DNA from: Candidatus Melainabacteria bacterium
Lineage (GTDB): Bacteria > Cyanobacteriota > Vampirovibrionia > Obscuribacterales > Obscuribacteraceae
DNA: 11,915 bases
NCBI GenBank assembly: GCA_003151275.1
Contig: PLXC01000139.1
Coordinates: 1 to 11,915 of the forward strand
Direction of reading: 5' to 3'
In this document: positions 1 through 6,214 of the stretch, in pieces
How the letters are laid out: each line of letters opens with the position of its first letter
How positions within the stretch are numbered: position 1 is the first letter of the stretch
The notes under the pieces: model-generated
The model's input: only the letters and a program-made list of their open reading frames with translations
What the model was told of the DNA's origin: nothing
The model's database searches: none
Program-made: the position numbers and the translations under genes

Positions 1-1
1 G

Positions 2-103
2 AATGTAGTTGGTGCAACGCTTTCAAAGGCACCACAAATTGACGGAAATCACCAATCTTCTGATTTTGCCTTGCATCAAAACTCTGACGAAGAAAATATC
101 TGA
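2..103 (+). CDS. 3' end of an unidentified protein (partial)
   Basis: From base 2 one plus-strand frame is open for 33 codons and ends at a TGA at 101-103; the start lies outside the window. The visible tail is polar and ends in SDEENI. It ends 11 bases before the stop codon of the facing gene on the minus strand, a normal convergent arrangement. The stretch is too short to assign a family, and an open frame of this length could occur by chance, but the residue mix looks like a real C-terminus. Confidence 0.45.
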   Translation, partial: NVVGATLSKAPQIDGNHQSSDFALHQNSDEENI

Positions 104-114
104 AAATATCGTAT

Positions 115-618
115 TTATTTTCGCTTGTGTTCCGATCGATTCTGAAAACTCTTATCCTTCGGAGCACTGTTCGTCAGAGCCGTAGTTACAGGTGAATGCC
201 TGTCTGGCTTTTCCGGCCATGTGAACGTTTGAACATAAGTTGAATAACCGGACGGTCCTATGTAGTCTGCCCCGCTGAACAAAAATGGTTTGACGTGACC
301 GATGGTATTCCAGGGAGGAGGCTGCTGGACGGCCACAGTTTGGTCGACATAAGAGAGTCCATTACTACGACCAAAGCCAACACTGTTTGGAATGCCCCAG
401 TGCGAACCAACACCAGAACTGAGTCCGGTACAGAACCAGAGCCGAGACCAGAGCCAGAACCAGAAGCAGAACTGAAGGCCCATTCCAGAGCTGCATGAGT
501 GACCCGCGCCACCAAGCCCACAGCCGCCAGCGCCGCCACCTTTTCCATTGGCTGCAACGTCTGTGGCAACGAGGCCGAGCACTAAAAGAAAGATCGTTGG
601 ACCCTGTCTATTTTCCAT
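115..618 (-). CDS. Gly-rich putative exported protein, 167 aa
   Basis: Residues 1-24 look like a signal peptide: a short N-region, a hydrophobic core FLLVLGLVA and then AANG. A Gly-rich stretch (about 25-47) with Cys33 and Cys42 follows. Next comes an odd aromatic segment (FCFWFWLW, about 50-57) encoded by a hexanucleotide repeat at roughly 431-473. The C-terminal part (about 68-167) has ordinary composition with several Tyr, Trp and Pro and a basic end. No family is recognised. The start has only a weak upstream CAGG. In the repeat a second minus-strand frame reads Ser-Gly repeats and the plus strand reads Pro-Glu repeats, so frame choice there is uncertain. The signal peptide and the plausible C-terminal half favour this frame. 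It diverges from the membrane protein gene at 938. Confidence 0.5.
   Translation of the reverse strand: MENRQGPTIFLLVLGLVATDVAANGKGGGAGGCGLGGAGHSCSSGMGLQFCFWFWLWSRLWFCTGLSSGVGSHWGIPNSVGFGRSNGLSYVDQTVAVQQPPPWNTIGHVKPFLFSGADYIGPSGYSTYVQTFTWPEKPDRHSPVTTALTNSAPKDKSFQNRSEHKRK
431..473. repeat. Imperfect hexanucleotide repeat (ccaga/ccagag-type)
   Basis: About 43 bases consist of degenerate units such as cagaac, cagagc and cagaag. Each of three frames reads a simple amino-acid repeat: Phe/Trp or Ser-Gly on the minus strand, Pro-Glu on the plus strand. This is a probable slippage-prone tract inside the exported protein gene. Confidence 0.6.
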
Positions 619-937
619 TTTTCAATATACCTGTAGGCTACTACCCTACTTTCAGATCCGTGCAGATCTCGTGAAGGAGTGGAATGTAACACAGTGGGGA
701 CGGTGATCCTACTAGTCTGGAGATGCAGTTGTTATGCGGTTTTCGATAATCTTGCATACAGAAGAAGATCGAAAATTAAAATCGACATCGCCTAAGCAAG
801 ATATTTCAAAGTTTGATTTCTGAAAGATACAAAATCGGCTCGCTATTGCGTACTTGTACCAGTGATAGCGAGCGCGGGAAACGATTTCGATCTATCATCG
901 AAGCTGACTTTCAGCTACGGATTCAGATGCTACAGAT
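619..937. other. Divergent intergenic region, no gene seen
   Basis: These 319 bases separate the minus-strand exported protein gene from the plus-strand membrane protein gene, so promoters for both should lie here. I see no convincing -35/-10 pair. The main structure is a 9-bp perfect inverted repeat at 838-873, listed separately. Confidence 0.5.
838..873. promoter_or_regulatory. 9-bp perfect inverted repeat upstream of the membrane TPR-like gene
   Basis: GCTCGCTAT (838-846) and ATAGCGAGC (865-873) are exact reverse complements separated by 18 bases. The loop contains a second small repeat, GTAC-tt-GTAC. It lies 65 bases before the ATG at 938. It could be an operator or a hairpin in the leader; there is no T-run, so a terminator is unlikely. 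Confidence 0.4.
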
Positions 938-2275
938 ATGGTCACCAATTTCTTAGAAAAGTGCAAAACAATCTGCGGGACTCAGGCTCATAAGGTCATT
1001 GCAGTTCTGTCGAGTTCTGAACGAGTTCTTGTGTCGTGTGTGATTTATTTGTGGCTTGCTAACTGGGTTACACAAGCCTGGGAGCATGTTGGACGTGCGC
1101 AGCACTTTCACGGGAATTGGACTGTCAGCTTAGAGGAGTGGGGCGTGGCCGCCGGAATACTCATTCTGATTGGAGTCGTCAAGATTTCTGAGCGCAGAGA
1201 GAAATGCAATATTGCGCTCAACCATGAGTGGAACAAAATTCTTGCCGGAAGTCGCATACTGTGCGTATTTCGAGTCGGCTACTTTTTAGCAACTTTCATC
1301 ATTTTGTCTCTATTCATTTGTTTTTTTGCGATTAATTCATTTGACCAGAGCGCCAAGGCTCTCGCGTGTCTCTTGAGTGATGTGAATCAATACGAGCTCG
1401 CTGAACGGGTTTACCGGGTCGCTCCGGATCTGAACCACAACAAAACTAGCGGACGCTACAACTCAATGGCGGTATGGCATTCTTCATCAACTAGCGAAGA
1501 CTCAGAGACCGTCCAGGGAAAAAATGCCGCTGTCGCTGCCGTTTATGGGTCGGAAAGCCGCGAAATGGCTGGTCGCTTTTTCTACCTTGGACTCACTTGT
1601 GAGAACAAGGGAACAAGGACCGACGAGTTGGAGGCGATCTATTGGCACAAGAAGGCTTACTTACTTTACCAGCACAATCACGCCATCACAAAATGCGTTG
1701 ATGCGCTTACCCAAATCGCTGTATTTCAGGACGGATTCAACAAACCAGAATTTAAACGAACCATCACCCAAGCAGCTCGTTTAATGCCGCATCTTGACGA
1801 AGAACCGTTTGCCAGCACACTAACGCTTCTTCCGTACTATGCAAAACGCGACGGCGACGATAAGCAAGCTAAACTTTTTGAGAATGCTTTGGAAAAGCGT
1901 CGAAGTATTCCACAGGAATCGCCACTGTTGGCGCTGACTGCAATTGTGCTTTTTGCGCTTTTCAGTTCACGTTCCGGTTGCTCGCTGGTAAAAGCACTGG
2001 TTTTAAATACATTAACAACTCGCAGGCAACAAACTTATCAACGCGCTACCAACTCACACGCGCAATTTAAATTGCTGAATGAACTCGTGACTTTAAATTT
2101 GCTCAGGCGAAATTTGCAGATAGCGAATGAGCAAAGCGTGTCAATGTTAGCGATTGCGGAAGGGCGCCAGTCGAGCTACTCGGTGAGTGAAGAAAGCTTG
2201 ACGAGCAGTCAAAAGTCACTCGGAATTGAACTATTCAGAACTCTCTTTGCTGTGGCAATATGGACGTTCTTTTAA
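938..2275 (+). CDS. Multi-pass membrane protein with TPR-like helical region, 445 aa
   Basis: Probable membrane helices lie at about 28-47, 67-83, 112-132, 327-344 and 430-445. Between the third and fourth is a soluble region (about 138-325) rich in TPR-like helix pairs. Examples are SAKALACLLSDVNQYELAERVYRVAP (read as two pieces around residues 138-163) and an Ala/Tyr-rich stretch near 198-250 ending in a KKAYLLYQ helix. This suggests a membrane-anchored protein-interaction module, but no named family is recognised. No clear Shine-Dalgarno precedes the ATG, and an out-of-frame ATG lies just upstream. The gene is complete and lies in the chromosomal flank, outside the island. Length and composition support real coding. 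Confidence 0.8.
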   Translation: MVTNFLEKCKTICGTQAHKVIAVLSSSERVLVSCVIYLWLANWVTQAWEHVGRAQHFHGNWTVSLEEWGVAAGILILIGVVKISERREKCNIALNHEWNKILAGSRILCVFRVGYFLATFIILSLFICFFAINSFDQSAKALACLLSDVNQYELAERVYRVAPDLNHNKTSGRYNSMAVWHSSSTSEDSETVQGKNAAVAAVYGSESREMAGRFFYLGLTCENKGTRTDELEAIYWHKKAYLLYQHNHAITKCVDALTQIAVFQDGFNKPEFKRTITQAARLMPHLDEEPFASTLTLLPYYAKRDGDDKQAKLFENALEKRRSIPQESPLLALTAIVLFALFSSRSGCSLVKALVLNTLTTRRQQTYQRATNSHAQFKLLNELVTLNLLRRNLQIANEQSVSMLAIAEGRQSSYSVSEESLTSSQKSLGIELFRTLFAVAIWTFF

Positions 2276-2382
2276 AAGCGACGACCTAACAACTATGTTC
2301 CTACTCATTTAGTGTTTCAAGGATTCGATTGGTTGGGCACCGCAGCTGGTGTCTAAAGGGAACTGTTGGGTTTAATATTCAA

Positions 2383-2400
2383 GCAAGCAGACTAGCTTGC
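2383..2400. other. Small hairpin downstream of the membrane protein gene
   Basis: GCAAGC (2383-2388) pairs with GCTTGC (2395-2400) across a 6-base loop. No T-run follows on either strand, so it is only a weak candidate for a transcript end of the gene ending at 2275. Confidence 0.25.
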
Positions 2401-2484
2401 ATTGAGCTTAAGCTAGGTTCGCGGAAATTTCTGCAGAAGGGGCCAATCAGGGGCCAATAGCAATTTCAAACCACCCCAATAAAA

Positions 2485-2513
2485 AATCGGCACATCCTCG
2501 AAGACGGCCGATT
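2485..2513 (-). terminator. Terminator of the interrupted tRNA-Arg gene
   Basis: On the minus strand AATCGGC (2513-2507) pairs with GCCGATT (2491-2485), a perfect 7-bp stem, followed by TTTTTATT. It begins 15 bases beyond the CCA end of the tRNA fragment. It therefore looks like the ancestral terminator of the chromosomal tRNA gene, stranded by the island. Confidence 0.65.
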
Positions 2514-2528
2514 GATCATGTTTTAAAT

Positions 2529-2564
2529 TGGCGTGCCTGGAGAGATTCGAACTCCCGACCTCAT
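2529..2564. repeat. Left direct repeat of the island (att core)
   Basis: These 36 bases are identical to 11880-11915 and cover the tRNA 3' end from CCA to the end of the anticodon stem. The true repeat may be longer, because the window ends at the right copy. The distance between repeat starts is 9,351 bp. The base just outside differs (t at 2528, a at 11879). Confidence 0.93.
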
Positions 2565-2573
2565 GGTTCGTAG
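2529..2573 (-). pseudogene. tRNA-Arg(ACG) 3' half, left attachment site
   Basis: Read on the minus strand this is a textbook tRNA 3' half: anticodon loop CTACGAA (anticodon ACG, plus-strand 2569-2571), 3' anticodon stem CCATG, variable loop AGGTC, T-stem GGGAG, T-loop TTCGAAT, T-stem CTCTC, acceptor CAGGCAC, discriminator G and encoded CCA. Upstream of the loop the required CATGG stem is absent; the sequence is instead the element's gtagcaac-type motif. The tRNA is therefore cut in its anticodon arm, the usual crossover place for many tyrosine integrases. The last 36 bases recur at 11880-11915. Confidence 0.9.
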
Positions 2574-2716
2574 CAACACCGAGATCGTGCACCACCTGGT
2601 TTTCTTGTGTTTTTCAAACCCTTACCAGTATTATTGTTCATGTCACTCGGCAACCTGCTGGCTACACCAAAATTTGCCTCAAAATCGACCAAATTTGACC
2701 TCATTTCACCTAAAAA

Positions 2717-2734
2717 GTAGCCAAAACGTAGCAA
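2717..2734 (+). repeat. Arm-type repeat copy 1
   Basis: gtagccaaaacgtagcaa, identical to the copies at 2929-2946 and 11790-11807. Its presence only near the two ends of the island suggests binding by the integrase N-terminal domain. Confidence 0.75.
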
Positions 2735-2918
2735 TCCCGTCTTTGTTGTCACCCCAGAGGGGCTAATTCATAAAACCTGCAAACGCACTGGATTCGACCT
2801 CCAGTGAGCTTGCTGCGGACCATTGCAAGTGTCCAAATTCGAACCATGTGGTTTGGCTAAAAACGCTTACACAGCTTGTCGCAGCGGCGTAGCAACGTCG
2901 GCAAATTTGATCAAAAAC

Positions 2919-2946
2919 GAGCCAAAACGTAGCCAAAACGTAGCAA
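2919..2946 (+). repeat. Arm-type repeat copy 2, with an extra half unit
   Basis: The exact 18-bp copy gtagccaaaacgtagcaa is at 2929-2946. It is preceded by gagccaaaac (2919-2928), so the gccaaaac unit occurs twice in tandem about 100 bases before the integrase start. Confidence 0.75.
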
Positions 2947-3050
2947 TTTTTTATCTAAACCATCGATGAAGAACAAATTTTGTCAAACAACTCAGATGAA
3001 CTTGAAAACGATTCCCGGCGTCTTATTCATTACAGAGGAGCAGACTAAAT

Positions 3051-4289
3051 ATGAAAGATCGCGTCAATTTAACCAAAGCAATACTCGATAGCCTGACTAA
3101 GCCGCCGGGCACAAAAGACTACGTTTACTTTTACGATGAGAAAGTCCACGGACTCGCAGTGCGTGTTGGCCAGTCTGGATTTAAATACTTTGTTTTTTAC
3201 CGCCGGGTGCAAGGTCGCCCTCAGCGCGTGGCTATTGGCCAATACCCGGACACTTCAATTGAGCAAGCGAGAAACAAAGCCCTTGAATTAAACGCCCTGG
3301 TTTCTATGGGCGAAAATCCTATGCAGCAAAGAAAAGAAGTCGCTAAAGTGCCGACACTGGGATCCGTCTTTAATACTTACATCGAAGAATACGCAAAGTC
3401 GCACTGCAAGACTTGGGAAGTGATGATTTATTGCTTCAATCGCTACCTCAATCATTGGAAGGATAGGAAGCTCGATTCGATAACGAGAGGTGACGTCCAG
3501 TCCATGGTGAATCGCCTGGGCCGTGAAAATGGACGTGCTACTGCTAATCGCACCTTCGAGCTTCTGCGAGCAATAATCAACCGCGCTAAATCACTTGAAA
3601 TTTATTTGGGCGAGAACCCTGCCAATGGTGTCGCCAAATTCAGATTGCAATCACGAGATCGCTTTCTTCAATCAGACGAGTTGCCCCGCTTATTCGCCGC
3701 GCTGGATCAAGAAAAACCTCTGATTCGGCACTTTATTTATATCTGCCTGCTTACAGGCGCACGCCGATCAAATATCGCCGCGATGCGCTGGGAGGAGATA
3801 AACTTCGAGGCCAAAACATGGCGCATGCCTGACTCGAAGAATGGACAACCACATACGGTGCCGCTAGTCGCTAAGGCAATGGAAATTTTGCAAGAACGTG
3901 AACAGAACACAGGCAAGAGAGAATGGGTTTTTCCAGGCAACGGCAAAACAGGACATTTGGTCTCTCCGAAAGATGCGTGGCTGAGAATAAAGAAGCGAGC
4001 AAGGCTAGAAGATGTGCACTTGCATGATCTGAGGCGCACATTAGGTAGCTGGCAAGCCGCCACTGGAGCAAGTCTGCATGTGATTGGGAAGACTTTAAAT
4101 CACAAAGATTCCAATACTACCGCCATTTATGCTCGATTGAACTTGGATCCAGTCAGGCACGCTATGGAGAATGCCACCAACGCTCTTCTGGCAACAAACG
4201 AAACCGCCGAGCCGCCGGTGGCACCAGACGAACAAATGGTGGCAAAGAATGTTGTGAAGTTCAGGCATCGTAAAACAGTGGAGTCTTAG
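3051..4289 (+). CDS. int: P4-type tyrosine recombinase (site-specific integrase), 412 aa
   Basis: This enzyme cuts and rejoins the island at its tRNA target. Residues about 5-90 form the N-terminal arm-binding domain typical of P4-like integrases (DUF4102 type; YDEKVHGLAVRVG and the YPDTSIEQARNKA helix). Residues about 102-190 are the helical core-binding domain. The catalytic domain follows, with Arg238 (TGARRSN), Lys263 (SKNGQPHTVPL), His325 and Arg328 (HDLRR), His351 (LNHKDS) and nucleophile Tyr360 (AIYARL). All expected residues are present and the length is normal for the family. AGAGGAG at 3034-3040 is a good ribosome site for this ATG. It sits about 480 bp inside the tRNA repeat and points away from it, a common arrangement. 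No excisionase gene is recognised nearby. Confidence 0.97.
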   Translation: MKDRVNLTKAILDSLTKPPGTKDYVYFYDEKVHGLAVRVGQSGFKYFVFYRRVQGRPQRVAIGQYPDTSIEQARNKALELNALVSMGENPMQQRKEVAKVPTLGSVFNTYIEEYAKSHCKTWEVMIYCFNRYLNHWKDRKLDSITRGDVQSMVNRLGRENGRATANRTFELLRAIINRAKSLEIYLGENPANGVAKFRLQSRDRFLQSDELPRLFAALDQEKPLIRHFIYICLLTGARRSNIAAMRWEEINFEAKTWRMPDSKNGQPHTVPLVAKAMEILQEREQNTGKREWVFPGNGKTGHLVSPKDAWLRIKKRARLEDVHLHDLRRTLGSWQAATGASLHVIGKTLNHKDSNTTAIYARLNLDPVRHAMENATNALLATNETAEPPVAPDEQMVAKNVVKFRHRKTVES

Positions 4290-4706
4290 CTGAATGCATC
4301 CGAGGGATTAGAGGTTCGAGTCGATCCATATGCAGAAAACAACAGCAAGTGAGTCATCGCCAGTGGTGCTCGAAAAGTATGTTACTGACGGCCGATTGCT
4401 TCATGGCACGCTGCCCTTCCATCCTGCCTGGCACTAAGCCTACCACCTCGCACCCGGCGTCAATCGCCAAGCCCTTCGGGTGCCTTCGGCAGCATTGACA
4501 CCGGGTCCCTGCTTACTGGTTTGCAGGCAGTGCCGCAGGTGGTGCGGGCAGCCGGACAAGTCCAGCTAAAAAGATCATGTTGGGCAATTACTCCGTTGGT
4601 ATGCCTGAGATAGCCTGGAGACGGTTCAATTCTACGGCGCCTGTACTGCTTCGGCCATATTTCCTCGTGCGCATACAGCTTGTAGTCGGCTAAAATATCT
4701 CTAGTT
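4290..4706. other. Intergenic region with a GC-rich structured segment
   Basis: No well-supported gene lies in these 417 bases. A 35-codon frame (4330-4437) has no ribosome site and could be chance. The segment 4452-4550 contains four hairpins in a row, listed separately. Minus-strand frames crossing this area are poor in composition. Confidence 0.45.
4452..4550. other. Tandem hairpins: candidate structured RNA or repeat element
   Basis: ACCCGGCGTCAAT (4452-4464) pairs with ATTGACACCGGGT (4494-4506) at 12 of 13 positions. It encloses the small stem TGCC-TTC-GGCA (4481-4491) and CCC-TTC-GGG (4472-4480). Immediately after come CCTGC/GCAGG (4508-4512 with 4523-4527) and TGCCGCA/TGCGGGCA (4531-4537 with 4543-4550, one bulge). 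The GC content is visibly above its surroundings. This could be a small RNA, a REP-like repeat or a recombination site; no known RNA family is recognised. Confidence 0.4.
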
Positions 4707-5273
4707 ATGTGCACTTTCATTACAGCAATTGTGCCTGCCGAGACTGCTTTGCTGCAGTTGCGTGAGCTTTGCGGAAAGCACGGTTTCAGCGCCGATCCCG
4801 TTGACAATGCTTCCCTGCGGACTCTGATGCCGCAAGGCTATCAGTTTCTGCCTGTGGGTGGTTCCTGTAACTGTGATACAGCCCTCGGTTTTGCGCATCG
4901 TCCTACGTCCCAATCGCACGACCTGGAAGGCGATATCTCCAAACTCAAGCGTAAGGGCTGGACGGCGGCCAAGATTGAACGTTGGAGGAAAGAAAAGGAG
5001 CAGGCACGGCAACAGAAACAACAGCAGCCATATATAGAATTGAGGCGATGGAAAGATTGGATCGCCGAGATTGTAAGGGCCCATTCTGCCAAACGCCTTA
5101 CCATTGTGCTTCACTTCTATAAGGACGGAATTGACACCGACCGGATTCAGATAAAACGCCTCGAAAAAATTGACGTCGATACCCTAAACGTCGACCAGTT
5201 GGCACTTTTAGATTGGGATGTTTTGTATCAGTTCTCACGATGTTCGCTCTCTACCTCTGCTCCCAGTGCCTGA
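4707..5273 (+). CDS. Uncharacterised CxC protein with basic central helix, 188 aa
   Basis: The N-terminal third (1-62) begins MCTFITAIVP and contains GGSCNCDTALG, with Cys54 and Cys56 as a possible metal or redox pair. I recall similar MCTF...C-x-C proteins annotated only as hypothetical in other bacteria, but cannot name a family. Residues about 76-110 are a highly charged, Lys/Arg/Gln-rich probable coiled coil. Residues 111-178 look like a compact alpha/beta domain (LTIVLHFYKDGIDTD). There is no signal peptide or membrane segment, so it is probably cytoplasmic. Cys2 would be exposed after Met removal, as in N-terminal nucleophile enzymes, but nothing else supports that. No Shine-Dalgarno is visible. 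It is the first cargo gene after the integrase, and its end faces the minus-strand PAS gene 34 bases away. Confidence 0.75.
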   Translation: MCTFITAIVPAETALLQLRELCGKHGFSADPVDNASLRTLMPQGYQFLPVGGSCNCDTALGFAHRPTSQSHDLEGDISKLKRKGWTAAKIERWRKEKEQARQQKQQQPYIELRRWKDWIAEIVRAHSAKRLTIVLHFYKDGIDTDRIQIKRLEKIDVDTLNVDQLALLDWDVLYQFSRCSLSTSAPSA

Positions 5274-5307
5274 AAGTGGTGTCTGCGGATGTCGGCTGAG
5301 TGGCAGG

Positions 5308-5886
5308 CTAATGACTCGGCCCCACTGCATGACCGATTAATGTGACGGTGGCAAGAAAAAAGCAGATTATTAATGCAACAAGCGCCACCAGCAAGGCGAA
5401 TTCGAAGGCTAATCGATTGTAATTGTTCTTAGTAGCCAACTGTGGCATAGATCCGCCCAATTCGCCATTATCATAGAGCACACGATGATCTTGCTCTCCT
5501 TCACGCACGTCGTCTGTCGTGAAAATGACGCTGCAAACAAACTTGTGTGATTGAAGCGAAGGTTCCAAAACGACCTCCACCATCATATGCTCGCCTTTCT
5601 GTGTTCGCAAAGCGGCCTGAAACAAAGATCCATACTGCCTATTTTTCAACAATTTCAAGAAATCTGAAGTGCAATCCTCAAGTAGCGCGGTGATGGATCT
5701 TCCTTGAAGCTGATCCGACGTAAAACCGAGCTTCAGCGCTGTCGATTCATCAATCGATTCAATGATCCCTTGCTCTGTTATTTCAATCAAACCAACCGGT
5801 AAAGGTTCGAGGGTGAGCCTTAGGTGCTGAGTGCTGGCTTGAGCAAGCAATTTAGTAAAAGCTAGGGATTGCGCGTCGAGCGACAT
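5308..5886 (-). CDS. PAS-domain protein with C-terminal membrane anchor, 192 aa
   Basis: Residues about 25-125 form a PAS-like sensor fold: LPVGLIEITEQGIIESIDESTA, written here in two parts as LPVGLIEIT and GIIESIDESTALKLGFT, followed by GRSITALL and a beta-rich half (HMMVEVVLEP, FVCSVIFTTDD). A charged linker leads to one strong membrane helix at about 160-184. There is no kinase, cyclase or HTH output domain, so signalling would need a partner. Most PAS proteins bind a small ligand or another protein; which applies here cannot be seen. The start ATG has no clear ribosome site. It diverges from the double-S1 gene across a 328-bp region, so the two may share control. Confidence 0.8.
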   Translation of the reverse strand: MSLDAQSLAFTKLLAQASTQHLRLTLEPLPVGLIEITEQGIIESIDESTALKLGFTSDQLQGRSITALLEDCTSDFLKLLKNRQYGSLFQAALRTQKGEHMMVEVVLEPSLQSHKFVCSVIFTTDDVREGEQDHRVLYDNGELGGSMPQLATKNNYNRLAFEFALLVALVALIICFFLATVTLIGHAVGPSH

Positions 5887-6214
5887 GTAACACCACGGAG
5901 TATAAACTTGCTTAGCCTGACAAAAAGGTGTGTATTACTCGTGGCATAGAACGATATCCATGCGTCGGCCGACAACGGTCGGTAGACGAAAGGGAGATCC
6001 AACCGTTGGCTGAGTGACCGCCATCGCGCATCGTAGATCAGAACTTTGCCTGTTGAACTTCATCGCAATTAGATTGGAATTCGATCGATAACGACAAATG
6101 TCATAATGAAATAGACAGATACGTCGATGCTGAGATATAGAATCGACAAATCGGGCAGGAGGCGCTCAAAGTTCTTCTGCAATAATCGGATAGCGTCGTC
6201 CAGAGCGCAAAAAA
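5887..6214. other. Divergent promoter region between PAS and double-S1 genes
   Basis: These 328 bases have no gene. They hold a perfect 10-bp palindrome GTCGGCCGAC (5964-5973) overlapping a second repeat, CCGAC-aacg-GTCGG (5969-5982), a plausible operator. A TATAGA box lies near 6134-6139, without a convincing -35 partner. Confidence 0.4.
5964..5982. promoter_or_regulatory. Overlapping palindromes, candidate operator
   Basis: GTCGGCCGAC is self-complementary. Its right half CCGAC forms a second inverted repeat with GTCGG at 5978-5982. Position between divergent genes suits a regulator site, but no binder is known. Confidence 0.35.

Larger units (their letters stand above)
2574..3050. other. 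Left-end non-coding region with integrase arm-site candidates
   Basis: This stretch of about 480 bases holds no credible gene. It contains copies of gtagccaaaacgtagcaa at 2717-2734 and 2929-2946, partial copies at 2571-2576 and 2889-2896, and two tRNA-T-arm-like hairpins (2786-2806 and 2833-2856). The integrase promoter should lie near its end; TTGAAA at 3002-3007 with TATTCA at 3024-3029 is a weak candidate. Confidence 0.6.

Noticed and set aside
295..498. Plus-strand frame with a Pro-Glu repeat opposite the exported protein gene
   Set aside because: It is short, and the repeat arises from the hexanucleotide tract; the opposite frame has a signal peptide and a better C-terminal half. Kept only as a caution on frame choice.
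258..569. Second minus-strand frame with Ser-Gly repeats
   Set aside because: Outside the repeat its sequence is biased (Val/Leu runs) and it has no signal peptide or recognisable structure.
2717..2946. Arm repeats as a CRISPR array
   Set aside because: Only two copies lie on this side, with an irregular 212-bp interval and no cas genes; a third copy lies at the far end of the island.
4305..4330. GGTTCGAGTC motif after the integrase as a tRNA remnant
   Set aside because: The flanking bases do not form a T-stem; it is only the generic T-loop consensus.
4330..4437. 35-codon plus-strand frame just after the integrase
   Set aside because: The peptide looks natural, but there is no ribosome site and this length is often open by chance; it does not resemble an excisionase.
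4460..5114. Minus-strand frames opposite the CxC protein gene
   Set aside because: They show shadow composition and cross the hairpin segment; the plus-strand gene is the better reading.
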